In this document: piece by piece, positions 8,907 to 18,445 of the stretch
Layout: each line of letters opens with the position of its first letter
Position numbering within the stretch: position 1 is the stretch's first letter
Assembly (NCBI GenBank): GCA_035492455.1
Contig: DATJJE010000071.1
Location: forward strand, 1-64,000
DNA: 64,000 bases
Source of the DNA: Gp6-AA40 sp035492455
GTDB taxonomy: Bacteria; Acidobacteriota; Vicinamibacteria; Vicinamibacterales; UBA2999
Direction of reading: 5' to 3'
Translations under genes and position numbers: made by a program
The notes under the pieces: model-generated
Databases searched by the model: none
The model's input: only the letters and a program-made list of their open reading frames with translations
What the model was told of the DNA's origin: nothing

Positions 8907-11272
8907 AGCGCAGCGTGTCATCCAAACGGGCGACCCGAAAGACAGCGTCAAGGAAACGCACCGAATCCAGACAACGCCCCGTTCCGGTGTTGGCCGCACC
9001 TGGCAAAACGGTGGACGCTCCGGACACTGGCGGTCCAGGCACGAGCGAAGACGTGCTCATCGCCGGCCGTGTACTGCCGGAAAGCACCGTCACGCGCGGT
9101 CCACGTAAGTCCCGGTCCGCGGCACCACCGCCGCCTCGGCTCGTCAATCACAAGACACGTGCGGGGTGGTTCCAGTCGCGAGCTTCGTGGCCGATGCGCG
9201 AGGCCCCTGTCGCCCGTGTCGTGGCGCAACGCGACGCGACGCAGAAGTCTCTCCCCGCCGCTTCCGGGGCGGCGCAGTGGGAGTCCATCGGTCCGACAAA
9301 CATCGGCGGTCGCCTCACCAGTCTGGTCTGCGATCCTGGCAACGCCGAACGCATTTGGGTGGGCGCGGCCGGCGGGGGCGTCTGGTTCAGTCCCGATGCC
9401 GGCCAAACCTGGCGTGCTCAGTGGCACGACCAGGATGTGCTCAACGTCGGAGCGCTCGCTATCGACCCGCGCAACCCACAGACGCTGTACTGCGGCACAG
9501 GCGAGGCGAACCTCTCGGCGGACTCATATGGCGGCGTCGGCCTGTACCGTACGGTCGATGGAGGCGCCACGTGGCGGCTACATGCATCGGTCGACCGCGC
9601 CGGTGTACCTCGGCGCATCGGGGCGATCGCCATCGACCCTTTCGACTCGCGACATCTCATTCTCGGCGGCGTCGGGTTCGGCGAAGTCGCACGCGGTGGT
9701 GACCTCGGTGGCATGTACGAGTCGCACGACGGTGGCATCAATTGGAGGCGTTTCACCTTTGCGACCAGCGGCAATTACTGGTGCCACTCGGTCGTGTTCG
9801 ATCCAGCGCAGGCGGGCGTCGTTTATGCTGCCATCACCGCTCGCGGACCGGCCAGCGGCATTTATCGGACGGCCGATGGCGGCAGCACCTGGCAACATCT
9901 CACCTCCGGGCTCCCGCCAGCCGAACGATTCGGCCGGACTTCACTCGCCATCAGCCTGTCCAATCCGCGCATGCTGTACGCGCTCGCGGCCGACGAACGC
10001 AGCGATCGATCGGATCTCGTGCTCGGCGTATTCAAGACATCGAACGGCGGCACCAACTGGGTCAATGTGGCGGGCGCCCACTTTCGCACCGAGACGCAGA
10101 TCTCCTACGGCAATACGATCGTGGTTCATCCGGCGAAGCCAAACCATGTGATTTGCGGAGGCGTCGACCTGCATCGGACGACCGACGGTGGACGCACCTG
10201 GGCGCGAATCACAAAGTGGGATGCCGACCGCGGCAGCCGGGGGTACGCCCACGCCGATCATCACGGCCTCTTGATGCCTGCATCGACACCGGGCCGCGTA
10301 TACGATCCCAACGACGGTGGCCTCGATGTCAGCAGTGATGCCGGGACAACCTGGACGAACCGGAGCAACGGCTTGGCCGTCACGATGTATTACGACATGG
10401 ACATCGCGCAGAGCGACGCCCGCGCTATCGGCGGCGGCGCGCAGGACAATGGCACGCTCGTCACGTTTTCAGGCCGCGCCGACGACTACTCTGAACTCCT
10501 GGGCGGCGACGGCGGCTGGATTGTGTACGACCCGAGCGATGCAACGCATGTATTCGCGTCGTACTACAACATGAACCTGTTCCGGTTTCACGGTCGTCGG
10601 TGGAAGGACGTATCACCGCCCGCAACGGAGGACGAGCGAAACGCCGTCTGGATGGCGTTTCTCGACATGAGTCCGGCCGACTCGAAAACGCTGTTCCTCG
10701 GTTCGCGCCGCGTCTGGCGGACGAAGGATGACGGTGACACGTGGCAGCCGGTCTCGGCGGTGCTCGACGGGTCAACCATTTCGGCGATTGAGGTCTGCGA
10801 GGCTGATGCACGTCGCATCTATGTCGCGACCGAAAATGGCGGCTTCTTCAGAAGCCTTGATGGCGGCGCCACGTGGAGCGCGAACCTCGCCGGCTCGTTG
10901 CCGGGCCACACGATTACGCGCATCAGCGCATCGCCGATCGACGGCTTACGTGTGTTCGTGTCGGTCGCCAATTTCGGCCACCCGCACGTGTTCCGATCGG
11001 ATGACGGCGGGTCGTCGTGGCGCGATGCAGATCGCGGACAACTGCCCAACGTGCCGCATAACGCGCTGCTCGTCAGACCCGATGCACCGAATATCGTCTA
11101 CGCGTGCAGCGATGCCGGTGTCTACGTGTCGGGCGACGCTGGCGTAAGCTGGGCAAATCTGACGCGCAACCTGCCGCGCGTGATGGTCATCGATCTGGTA
11201 TTCCACCGCGCGAAAAAATGGCTGCTGGCCGCTACTTACGGGCGGAGTTGTTACCGACTGGCGGTGGACTAA
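8903..11272 (+). CDS. BNR/sortilin-like beta-propeller repeat protein
   Basis: 789 residues from ATG 8903, preceded by AAAGGA nine bases upstream. From about residue 120 the sequence is a long series of BNR/Asp-box and Vps10-like repeats (SPDAGQTWRA, TVDGGATWRL, SHDGGINWRR, TADGGSTWQH, TSNGGTNWVN, TTDGGRTWAR and further copies), expected to fold as one or two beta-propellers. The first ~50 residues are very basic and Ser/Thr-rich, and no normal signal peptide is visible, which is unusual for a family that is mostly exported. Coupled by ATGA overlap to the GDT1-like transporter. Ligand or enzymatic role unknown; some relatives are annotated as glycosyl hydrolases without proof. Confidence 0.8.
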   Translation: MKRSVSSKRATRKTASRKRTESRQRPVPVLAAPGKTVDAPDTGGPGTSEDVLIAGRVLPESTVTRGPRKSRSAAPPPPRLVNHKTRAGWFQSRASWPMREAPVARVVAQRDATQKSLPAASGAAQWESIGPTNIGGRLTSLVCDPGNAERIWVGAAGGGVWFSPDAGQTWRAQWHDQDVLNVGALAIDPRNPQTLYCGTGEANLSADSYGGVGLYRTVDGGATWRLHASVDRAGVPRRIGAIAIDPFDSRHLILGGVGFGEVARGGDLGGMYESHDGGINWRRFTFATSGNYWCHSVVFDPAQAGVVYAAITARGPASGIYRTADGGSTWQHLTSGLPPAERFGRTSLAISLSNPRMLYALAADERSDRSDLVLGVFKTSNGGTNWVNVAGAHFRTETQISYGNTIVVHPAKPNHVICGGVDLHRTTDGGRTWARITKWDADRGSRGYAHADHHGLLMPASTPGRVYDPNDGGLDVSSDAGTTWTNRSNGLAVTMYYDMDIAQSDARAIGGGAQDNGTLVTFSGRADDYSELLGGDGGWIVYDPSDATHVFASYYNMNLFRFHGRRWKDVSPPATEDERNAVWMAFLDMSPADSKTLFLGSRRVWRTKDDGDTWQPVSAVLDGSTISAIEVCEADARRIYVATENGGFFRSLDGGATWSANLAGSLPGHTITRISASPIDGLRVFVSVANFGHPHVFRSDDGGSSWRDADRGQLPNVPHNALLVRPDAPNIVYACSDAGVYVSGDAGVSWANLTRNLPRVMVIDLVFHRAKKWLLAATYGRSCYRLAVD

Positions 11273-11454
11273 TCGTCAGTTCCCTCGCCGGACCGCCGCT
11301 TGAACCACTCGCGACGACGACGGAGGTTGTCGGGTCCTTCGCCAATACGCGTGGGTACGGGCGTGAGCTTTGGTTCGTCGGTCTGGTCCGGCTCATCCTT
11401 GGAAGGCTCGTCGTCGGGCTGGTCAGGGCTGAAATCGTCCGGACGCTGTTTCAC
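11269..11454 (-). CDS. Small acidic/basic hydrophilic protein, unknown
   Basis: 61 residues: an acidic, Pro-rich half (DDFSPDQPDDEPSKDEPDQTDEP) and a basic tail (NLRRRREWFKRRSGEG). No known domain. It begins four bases after the stop of a small membrane protein and ends overlapping the stop of the convergent BNR gene by four bases. The tight packing and strongly biased composition make it a likely real small gene at the end of the TonB-like operon, but there is no homology support. Confidence 0.45.
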   Translation of the reverse strand: MKQRPDDFSPDQPDDEPSKDEPDQTDEPKLTPVPTRIGEGPDNLRRRREWFKRRSGEGTDD

Positions 11455-11458
11455 AACT

Positions 11459-11656
11459 TCACGATACCACCATCGAGAGCACGTGCAGCAGGGCTAACAC
11501 CATCACGTAGCTGATCGCGAAATAGGAGATCAGCAGCACGCTTCGATCGCTCCGCGAAGGCGAGCGCCACGCCGCGAACGGGTGTACGAAAAGCGCAGCC
11601 GAGCGTCCGATGAAGAGCTCCGCACGACGCTGAGGACGGCTATGGCGTGGCATCAA
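11459..11656 (-). CDS. Small single-pass membrane protein, unknown
   Basis: 65 residues with a basic N-terminal half and one C-terminal transmembrane segment (VLLISYFAISYVMVLALLHVLSMVV). The start overlaps the 3' end of the TonB-like gene upstream by 17 bases and the next small gene follows four bases after its stop, giving a compact three-gene minus-strand unit. No family recognised. The hydrophobic segment supports a real product; function cannot be inferred beyond possible partnership with the TonB-like protein. Confidence 0.5.
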   Translation of the reverse strand: MMPRHSRPQRRAELFIGRSAALFVHPFAAWRSPSRSDRSVLLISYFAISYVMVLALLHVLSMVVS

Positions 11657-12455
11657 CCCTCATCAGCAGGCGATACCGAACGGGGTAGCCATCTCGCTGC
11701 GCCGGCACGAACTGGAACATCTTCGCTCGACTGAGCAGCATCGCATCTTCCCAGTTGGTCGACGTAGCGGAGATCTTCGCGCGCTCGACGGTCCCGCTCT
11801 TCGACACGATCAGCTCGAGCGCGGTCGTGCGTGCCTGGAATCCTTTGACCAGAGGCGGCGAGAAGCCAAGAGACACCAGCTGCGGCGCCACCACGCCGGT
11901 GCCGTCGCTCGAATATATGAAGTTGTCTTCAGGCAGCTCCGCGACAAGCGCGGGCGGTGAATCGGAGACCGGTTCCGCAGGTGATGCTGCCGTCTCGGCC
12001 ACGTTCACAACCGGAGCAACCGCGTCAGAGCCTGACGTCTGCGTCGGAGGGTCGACGGCACCATCAGAAGCCTTCGTGTCGATCGCGCGTGCATGGTTGA
12101 CAGCGGACTGAACGACTTCCCGCCGGTGTGTTGACGTTCGCTTCGGCTGCGGTTTGTCGACGTGCGTCTGGTCCACAGCTGGCGCGTCGGCCGATGCCGC
12201 CGGAGGCGGCGCGACGTGCGTCGCGCTCTTCCGGATGCCCAGCCACGCCGCGACGCTAACGGCGGCTGCGACCAGAAGAGCAGCGATCCAGATCGCCGGA
12301 CTAGCTCGATTCGATCGCCGCGGCTTCGGTTCCGGCGCCGGCGCTGGTTCAAGCGCTTTGGCGGAATCGTCCCAGATCAAATCCTGGGCGGCGGCTGGCC
12401 GCGAGCCTTGTGGGGCCGACTCTTTGCGTTGACCGATCGTCTCCAGGAATCCCAT
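11640..12455 (-). CDS. TonB-like periplasmic-spanning protein
   Basis: 271 residues from ATG 12455 (a TTG seven codons upstream also opens the frame). Layout: ~50 cytoplasmic residues with a Pro/Ala-rich part, one transmembrane helix at about 52-74, a long low-complexity Pro/Ala/Thr periplasmic linker, and a C-terminal ~100-residue domain (LELIVSKSGTVERAKISATSTNW ... FVPAQRDGYPVRYRLLMRV) resembling the TonB C-terminal fold. It may energise an outer-membrane receptor such as the Oar-like protein nearby, but the cytoplasmic extension is longer than in classical TonB, so another envelope-linking role is possible. First gene of a unit with two tiny genes. Confidence 0.65.
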   Translation of the reverse strand: MGFLETIGQRKESAPQGSRPAAAQDLIWDDSAKALEPAPAPEPKPRRSNRASPAIWIAALLVAAAVSVAAWLGIRKSATHVAPPPAASADAPAVDQTHVDKPQPKRTSTHRREVVQSAVNHARAIDTKASDGAVDPPTQTSGSDAVAPVVNVAETAASPAEPVSDSPPALVAELPEDNFIYSSDGTGVVAPQLVSLGFSPPLVKGFQARTTALELIVSKSGTVERAKISATSTNWEDAMLLSRAKMFQFVPAQRDGYPVRYRLLMRVDATP

Positions 12456-12603
12456 CGCGACTCGTCCGGCTGGCAACGGACGTGCCAGCGTCGAAGGCAG
12501 GCATTCTTATTGATGTACATGCGACGGTGCCCAGACGATACGACGTCAGGCAGACTTAAGTGCCGGACCAGGCGTACTTCAGATTACCGGGCGGTCGCGG
12601 CAA

Positions 12604-14160
12604 TCACCGGCGAGCTTGTAACGCGATTTCATTCAGCGCGGCGTAGGTATCCATCGCCGCCTGCGACCAGATGTCGTTGTGCCCCGCGATGATGGTCTTC
12701 GGGCAACGAATGATCCAGTACGCGGTGTCGCGGTATTTCAACCATCCTCTTTCCGTTCTCGTCCACGCGAGCGGGCGCAATCCACGGTAGACGCTGAAGC
12801 GAATGTTCGTCGACGTCACGGGCGGAAAGTTGATGCTCCAGGTGTTGGATCCTCCCTTCTTCGCCGCTGTTGTGAATGCGACGGAATCGCGTGGGGCATC
12901 TGCCGATTCGGGCTCGATGAACCGGTTGACGATTAACGGATTGTGGCCCGGCGTATGGCGGTAGTAGTACGACTGCGGAATGGTCACGCCGTCCGCAGCC
13001 GGCGTCAGCTCCAGAATGAATTCGCTGCCCCGGTAATACCGCCACAGCGACGGTGCGAACGGCGCCAGCATATTCGCCAGCGGGTGGGCGAAGCGTGTCG
13101 CCCAGTCGGCGCCCGACGTGAGTGAGAACACGATCGGCGTCGCGGCGTGCTGAACGTGCGCGCTGACCATCGCCTGCCGGTGCGCGGCGAGATAGCCCTG
13201 AAACTGCTTCGCATAGATCGATGGCGCGGCCGAGTTGACGAGGAGCACGGTGTCGAACGGCAGCGGATTGATACTCGCGCCCGGCGCCTCCGGTAGGCCC
13301 CAGGGCCAGGCATTGGTCAGAAGACTGATCGCTGCGTTTTGAAAGGTCCGCTCCAGCATCAACGCACCGAATGAATGGCCGATCAGCATCAGCTCGCACG
13401 CAGGCGCATTGCGCCGAGCCGCAAACGCACAGGAGAACAGCGTTCGCGAGATGCACGTCGCGCTGAACTTGTACTCGGGTATGCCTTTCCGATTCCAATA
13501 CGACAGCGTCTCGATGGCCATGTTGAGGTACGGAAACAGCGCGCGTCGCCTCGAATCCACGATCTCGCCACCGAAGCACTGCTCGACGCGACGGAACGTG
13601 TCGTCTTTCGGAATCGCCGGTCGCAGCGATGCGCCGCGCCAGGCGCAATAAACGCCGTGCACACGACGGCGGCCCCCGCTGTCGTCCGCTTGCGAAAGCT
13701 GCCGCAGGAACTCGTTGAACGAGACGACGTCGTACGACTGTCCGCTGTGCCGCCACCCATGGACATAGATGACGACGGTCAGCGGCGCCCTGTCAGCGGT
13801 GAGGTCGAGAATCTTCTGGTAGGCGTGACGATGCTGCTCGAAGTCCAGATAGTCGCCGCGCTCGTCGAATTCGACGAATGAGCACGAGAAGGGAAGGGCG
13901 CCATCGCCGCGGCTTTCGACGTACCAGCTCGCCGCCGGTGGATGACCCGGCGGCGGTTCGGGAACCCGTTCATTTGCCTCGCCTGTTGCAACGACCGGCC
14001 GCAGGGCGTGGCCGCGCGGAGCGCGACCTGCCACGCGGTCGATGGCGATCGCCGCAGCGACCCACGCGACGGCTGACAGCGCCGGAGTGACGGTAACGAA
14101 GAGGCGGAGGAGCTGGACACAAGCGGCGGCCAGGAGGCCGATTCCGAGGAAAACGAACAC
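12604..14160 (-). CDS. Membrane-anchored alpha/beta hydrolase
   Basis: 518 residues with two hydrophobic helices in the first ~45, then a large soluble domain. The strand LTVVIYVHGWRHSG gives an HGW oxyanion-type loop, and LMLIGHSFGALMLE provides the nucleophile elbow GxSxG with Ser about 263. An acidic residue and a His late in the sequence would complete the triad, but I cannot fix them. Start is GTG at 14160 with no clear ribosome-binding site. Probable role: esterase/lipase-like hydrolase at the membrane; substrate unknown. Confidence 0.65.
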   Translation of the reverse strand: MFVFLGIGLLAAACVQLLRLFVTVTPALSAVAWVAAAIAIDRVAGRAPRGHALRPVVATGEANERVPEPPPGHPPAASWYVESRGDGALPFSCSFVEFDERGDYLDFEQHRHAYQKILDLTADRAPLTVVIYVHGWRHSGQSYDVVSFNEFLRQLSQADDSGGRRRVHGVYCAWRGASLRPAIPKDDTFRRVEQCFGGEIVDSRRRALFPYLNMAIETLSYWNRKGIPEYKFSATCISRTLFSCAFAARRNAPACELMLIGHSFGALMLERTFQNAAISLLTNAWPWGLPEAPGASINPLPFDTVLLVNSAAPSIYAKQFQGYLAAHRQAMVSAHVQHAATPIVFSLTSGADWATRFAHPLANMLAPFAPSLWRYYRGSEFILELTPAADGVTIPQSYYYRHTPGHNPLIVNRFIEPESADAPRDSVAFTTAAKKGGSNTWSINFPPVTSTNIRFSVYRGLRPLAWTRTERGWLKYRDTAYWIIRCPKTIIAGHNDIWSQAAMDTYAALNEIALQARR

Positions 14161-14382
14161 TGCCGCGGACTATACGGCCGATCCGAATCACCGTTGCACG
14201 GCATCGCCGGGCACCCCTATACTCAGGCCGTCTTTGACACCTGATGCCGGGAACGATGTACGACCATCGCATCCGCCGGCTCGACCTGCGTGTCACACAG
14301 GTCCCCGGATCTTCCGATTCAGCGCGCCAATGAATTTTTAGACGTGGGTCGATCTGAAGGTCGGCCTCTACAAGGAGACGAT

Positions 14383-14871
14383 ATGGAGCACATCATCAGC
14401 CGTTTGCTGCAGGAGTACGAACGCGGCAAGGTGACCCGTCGTCAGCTCATTCAGATGCTTGCGGTCGGCGCGACGGCAGCGGCGGGTGCAACGGAGGCGG
14501 AGGCGGCACCGGCCACGGCGACGTACATCAACCACGTGTCGATGCAGGTTGCGGATTATCGGAAAACGCGCGACTTCTATTCCGGGCTATTCGGAATGAA
14601 GGTGAGCGAGGACAACGGCAAGACCGAGTGCACACTCGGCTTCGGCAACAACACCATCATCGCGCGCAATGCGGCGGGACGGCCGGGCGGCAAGGTCGGC
14701 GTCGATCACATCGCCTACACGCTGGCGGGCTGGGACACGGATCCAAAAATCAAGGCGGCGATGGATGCGGAGCTGAAGCGGCGCGGCCTGATGGTTCGCG
14801 TCACCAACAACAGCTTCCACGTCCAGGATCCGGACGGGCTCGAAGTGCAGATGGGCGGGAAAGAGCAATAA
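14383..14871 (+). CDS. VOC-family (glyoxalase/bleomycin-resistance fold) protein with Tat-like leader
   Basis: 162 residues from ATG 14383, behind a strong AAGGAG at 14372-14377. The N-terminus has a twin-Arg leader-like stretch (VTRRQLIQMLAVGATAAAGA). The rest is a single vicinal-oxygen-chelate module: YINHVSMQVADYRKTRDFYSGLFG, then GVDHIAYTLAG and the final DPDGLEVQM with a putative metal-binding Glu. Likely an exported metal-dependent lyase, dioxygenase or binding protein; substrate unknown. The final 25 bases of the gene recur exactly just upstream of rfbA at 18446-18470. Confidence 0.75.
   Translation: MEHIISRLLQEYERGKVTRRQLIQMLAVGATAAAGATEAEAAPATATYINHVSMQVADYRKTRDFYSGLFGMKVSEDNGKTECTLGFGNNTIIARNAAGRPGGKVGVDHIAYTLAGWDTDPKIKAAMDAELKRRGLMVRVTNNSFHVQDPDGLEVQMGGKEQ
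14847..14871 (+). repeat. 25-bp direct repeat, copy 1 (end of VOC gene)
   Basis: Identical over 25 bases to 18446-18470. Similarity continues about 20 bases further upstream with a few mismatches and one gap, so the second copy looks like a decayed duplicate of the VOC 3' end. The two copies bracket the Oar-like receptor gene. Confidence 0.8.
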
Positions 14872-14962
14872 CAACTCCCAAGTTCCAACTCCCACAATCC
14901 AACTCCCAAGGAGCCTGTTGCGACATCAGGCTTCTTGGAAGTTGGGAGTTGGAATGTGGAAA
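14872..14962. repeat. Heptamer-phased inverted-repeat element A
   Basis: The spacer between the stop codons of the VOC gene and the Oar-like receptor is built from 7-bp steps (CAACTCC, CAAGTTC, CAACTCC ... TTGGAAG, TTGGGAG, TTGGAAT). The left arm 14883-14894 and right arm 14943-14954 are perfect 12-bp reverse complements. It fills the convergent spacer exactly and could act as a bidirectional transcription terminator, although it lacks a T-tract. Confidence 0.7.
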
Positions 14963-17900
14963 TTAGAATCCGTATTTGATCCCAAATTGCATGATGCGCG
15001 GCGTACCTTCCATCGACGTGATCCGACCGAAGGCGCCCGAGCTGAAGTTCGTGTGCGTCCGGTCGGCGCCCTGAGCCAGTGTCGGCGGCCCCCAGTTGAA
15101 GGTGTTGAGCAAATTGAACGTCTCGACGCGGAGCTCCAGCTTGCGCGTGGCGCCGAAGGAAATCAGCCGAGAGAGCGCCATGTCGATCGACCAGTACCCG
15201 GGCGCACGCAGACTGTTGCGCTGGAAGTTGCCGAGTGTGCCGAGCGGCGGCAGCGCGAACGCCGCCGGGTTCAGCCAATCGTCCGGCGTCTGCTTGCTGC
15301 CGTACGGGTTGGGGAGCACCTGGTTGACGCGCTGATTCTGGATGCCGCTGAGTGCCCGGTCCTGCCCCGCGATGACGTTGACGGGCCGACCCGACCGGGC
15401 CGTGAGAATGCCGGACACTCGCCAGTCAGAGAGCGCGGCGCTTGCCAGCCGGCCGGCGAACTGCGGCGCCTGCGCGCCCGCGACGAAGACGCCGATATGC
15501 CGCCGATCCTGATCGCAGTAGCCGCGGTCGAATTCCGGGTGCTCCGGATCCGTGTAGCCGTTGGCAATCTGCGGGAACCCGCCGGTCTGGAATGACGGAT
15601 CGCCGAAGCAGCGCGACACCGTGTAGTTCCCGTTCATGCTCAGCCCGGCCGATGCGCGGCGCTCGAACGACAGCTTCAGGCCACGGTAGTTCTGAATCCC
15701 GACATCGGTGTGAAGGTCCAGATTTCCGATGAGCGCCGCTGAAGCCGGGTTCTCGCCGGACAACGAGAAGGCGCGCCGCTGGTTCACATTGCCGGGATTG
15801 CTGCACGTTGGATAGGAGACGCCCTGCAGCGTACACGGACCGAGACCGAGGAACACGCCCGGATTAATCGCAACCTGGTTCCACAGCCGATCGGTGTGGC
15901 TGCCCAGATAGGTGGCAGCCACCTGCCATACCGCACCGATTTGCCTTTCCAACGTCACGTTCCACTGCTGGATGCGCGGCGAGTTGATGTCAGGGTCGAT
16001 CGCGCCAAAGGCACCAAACGGCAGGTAGCGCGTGTCGCGATTGGTCGCGATGGGATGCGGATCGCCGCCGAGATGCGCGTAGGGACGATCGAAACCTCCG
16101 GGCGGATCCTGGATGATCGAGCGGTTCCCGAATGGCGGCGAGTTGGCGTTGATCAGCATGTATTCCGCGTTCGGGAAGTCGTAGGTCAGCCCGTAGGAGG
16201 CGCGCACCGCGGTGCGACCGTTGCCCGAGAGATCCCAGCCGAACCCGACGCGAGGCGAAAAGTTCAGCCACTGGGTGTGTACTCCCCGCCGCCCCGACGT
16301 GGCGAATCCCGCGTCGCCCGGGTACACCAGACCGGCCGGCGCGTTCACGAACACCTTGCTCTTGATGTTGTTCTTGAAGTTGTCAAGGATGAAGTTGTAG
16401 ACGGCGCCGTTCGTGACGCTCTGGCCGAAGTACGGCTCCCAGCGGAGCCCGCCGTTGATCGTAACGCGACGACCCGCACGCCACGTGTCCTGACCGTAAA
16501 AACCCATGTACCACTGGTCCATCGGCAGGATGGCGGGGCCGCCGTGCTCGAGACGGCTGACCCGACCGAGGAGCAGATCGCTCAATCCGCGTCCGGTCGC
16601 ATCGCCGGTGAACTGCCAGACGCCGCCGGACCGCGCGTGCGACTGAAAGTAGTAGCGCCAGTAGGCCACGTTGCCGCCGACCGACAGCTGGTGATTGCCG
16701 CGCACCAGCGTCAGGTCGTCGCTCACCTGCGACGCGTTGGTGACGAAACGGCTCGGACCGGGATTCTCGGCGAAGAACCCGCCCTGGACCTCGATCCACA
16801 TCACTTCAGGCGCGTAGCTGTAGGCGTCGATGCCCAGATCGTGCGGTTCGAACGTCGACGGCGCGAGGCGGCTGACCGCGGATCGATTGAACGCGAATCT
16901 CAGCGAGTGGACCGTGTTGGGCCCGAAGACGCGCGTGTCACCAATCGCCAGCGATTGCGCGAGCGCGTCGGAACCGAGCAGACCAACTTTGTTCGCGTTG
17001 TCGTAGAGCGACAGGATGGTGTCGCCCTCGCGCATCGGAATCGGAGCCGTGAACGACGTCGCCATGTAGCGTCCGAAGAACGTGTCGTCCTTCGTCCGCT
17101 GGTAGTCGACCCGGCCGATCGACTGCATCTGATTGCTGTCGTTCCGAAACTGGTACGTAATCTGGCCGCACGGATCGGTCGTGCTGGGTAGACGCTTCAG
17201 GAGATTGAGCGCCGCCGGACTGAAACGCGCCGGATCGATCCGGTTGTCCACGAAGCCGCCGCGCAGCGCGAGCTGCTGACCGCCGTTGCACGCGGGCGAG
17301 GCGAACGTCGTGAAGTCGCCGGCCAGCATGGCCGGTGTTGGCACCCACGCGATGCTCGCCGCCGGCTGCTGGCGAATCGTCGTGCCCTGGTAGGCCCCGA
17401 AGAAGAACAGCTTGTTCTGCACGATCGGACCGCCGAACGTGCCGCCGAATTGATTGCGCCGCAACCCATCGTCGACGCGCTTGCCGTTCGCTCCGACCTG
17501 CGCGAACGGATCGGTCGAGTTGAAGCGGTGATCGCGGAGGAACTCGAAGACATTGCCGCTGAAGCGATTGGTGCCCGACTTCGTCACGGCGCTGACCGCC
17601 GCGCCCGAGTGCATCCCGTTCTGCGCGTTGAGCCCGCTCGTCGCAACGCTGAACTCCTGCAGCGCGTCGGGGAAGGGGAACGGCAAATTGAGGTTGTCCT
17701 GCGGGTTGTTGTGCATGGCGCCATCGAGGAGATACGCCACGCCGTACGGCAGTCCGCCGGCTACTGAGATTCCCAGGCCGCCTGGAACAGCCCGGTTGGG
17801 CGCCTGTCCCGTCTGCACAGCCGCTCCGGAGACGACGACGAGCTCCGCCGGGTTACGTCCGTTGAGTGGCAGCGCGAGGATCTGCTCGTTGCGGACGACT

Positions 17901-18307
17901 TCGCTGATGCCGGCACTTTGGACGTCGACGAGCGGAGCGGCGCCCTCGACAGTGACCGACTCCTGGAGCTGGCCCACTGAGAGCTTCGCATTGAGCACGG
18001 GCGAGGCCCCGACCTGCAGGACGATGCCGGTCTGCACGTAGCTGCGGAATCCCGCCAGCGAGACCTCGAATCGGTAGGGACCGACCGGCAGATTCGCCAA
18101 GACGTACGCACCGTTGCTATCGGTGACGTCGCTCCGCACGAAGCCGGTGTCGGTCTGTGTGGCGGTGACGGTCGCGCCAGGCAGTACGGCATCGCTTTGA
18201 TCGGCTATACGGCCACTGAGCTGGGCCGTCGATTGCGCCCATGCGACAGCGGTGGTGAGCAGACTACCTAGAATTGCCGACGCACAACCCCGGAGGAAAC
18301 GTCGCAT
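14963..18307 (-). CDS. Oar-like TonB-dependent outer-membrane receptor with carboxypeptidase-regulatory-like domain
   Basis: 1,114 residues from ATG 18307, preceded by AAAGGAGG five bases upstream. A signal peptide ends near AQS (about residue 26). Residues ~30-110 form a carboxypeptidase-regulatory-like (SusC/Oar N-terminal) Ig fold (LSGRIADQSDAVLPGATVTA ... YRFEVSLAGFRSY). This is followed by a plug-like region (VEGAAPLVDVQSAGISEVV) and a long beta-barrel ending in an aromatic residue (FGIKYGF). Such receptors import large or unknown substrates using TonB energy and are highly expanded in Acidobacteriota. The gene is flanked by 25-bp direct repeats derived from the VOC gene, suggesting that it was inserted or that a VOC duplicate decayed beside it. 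Confidence 0.9.
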   Translation of the reverse strand: MRRFLRGCASAILGSLLTTAVAWAQSTAQLSGRIADQSDAVLPGATVTATQTDTGFVRSDVTDSNGAYVLANLPVGPYRFEVSLAGFRSYVQTGIVLQVGASPVLNAKLSVGQLQESVTVEGAAPLVDVQSAGISEVVRNEQILALPLNGRNPAELVVVSGAAVQTGQAPNRAVPGGLGISVAGGLPYGVAYLLDGAMHNNPQDNLNLPFPFPDALQEFSVATSGLNAQNGMHSGAAVSAVTKSGTNRFSGNVFEFLRDHRFNSTDPFAQVGANGKRVDDGLRRNQFGGTFGGPIVQNKLFFFGAYQGTTIRQQPAASIAWVPTPAMLAGDFTTFASPACNGGQQLALRGGFVDNRIDPARFSPAALNLLKRLPSTTDPCGQITYQFRNDSNQMQSIGRVDYQRTKDDTFFGRYMATSFTAPIPMREGDTILSLYDNANKVGLLGSDALAQSLAIGDTRVFGPNTVHSLRFAFNRSAVSRLAPSTFEPHDLGIDAYSYAPEVMWIEVQGGFFAENPGPSRFVTNASQVSDDLTLVRGNHQLSVGGNVAYWRYYFQSHARSGGVWQFTGDATGRGLSDLLLGRVSRLEHGGPAILPMDQWYMGFYGQDTWRAGRRVTINGGLRWEPYFGQSVTNGAVYNFILDNFKNNIKSKVFVNAPAGLVYPGDAGFATSGRRGVHTQWLNFSPRVGFGWDLSGNGRTAVRASYGLTYDFPNAEYMLINANSPPFGNRSIIQDPPGGFDRPYAHLGGDPHPIATNRDTRYLPFGAFGAIDPDINSPRIQQWNVTLERQIGAVWQVAATYLGSHTDRLWNQVAINPGVFLGLGPCTLQGVSYPTCSNPGNVNQRRAFSLSGENPASAALIGNLDLHTDVGIQNYRGLKLSFERRASAGLSMNGNYTVSRCFGDPSFQTGGFPQIANGYTDPEHPEFDRGYCDQDRRHIGVFVAGAQAPQFAGRLASAALSDWRVSGILTARSGRPVNVIAGQDRALSGIQNQRVNQVLPNPYGSKQTPDDWLNPAAFALPPLGTLGNFQRNSLRAPGYWSIDMALSRLISFGATRKLELRVETFNLLNTFNWGPPTLAQGADRTHTNFSSGAFGRITSMEGTPRIMQFGIKYGF

Positions 18308-18445
18308 CACATCCTCCTTTTGAAGTAAGTCGCCAGGTAACCGGGAGTATTGCAGTCGCTAGAGGACGTGGTGGCCGGGAGTATATGCCTCGCGCGCCGG
18401 GCGTCAATACCGGGGATCACGACACGGATCGAACGCCTCGGAGGG

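Noticed and set aside
15896..17191. 431-codon plus-strand frame inside the Oar-like receptor
   Set aside because: Mirror frame of the receptor codon pattern; Arg/Val/Asp-rich, no domain, whereas the minus strand encodes a full receptor.
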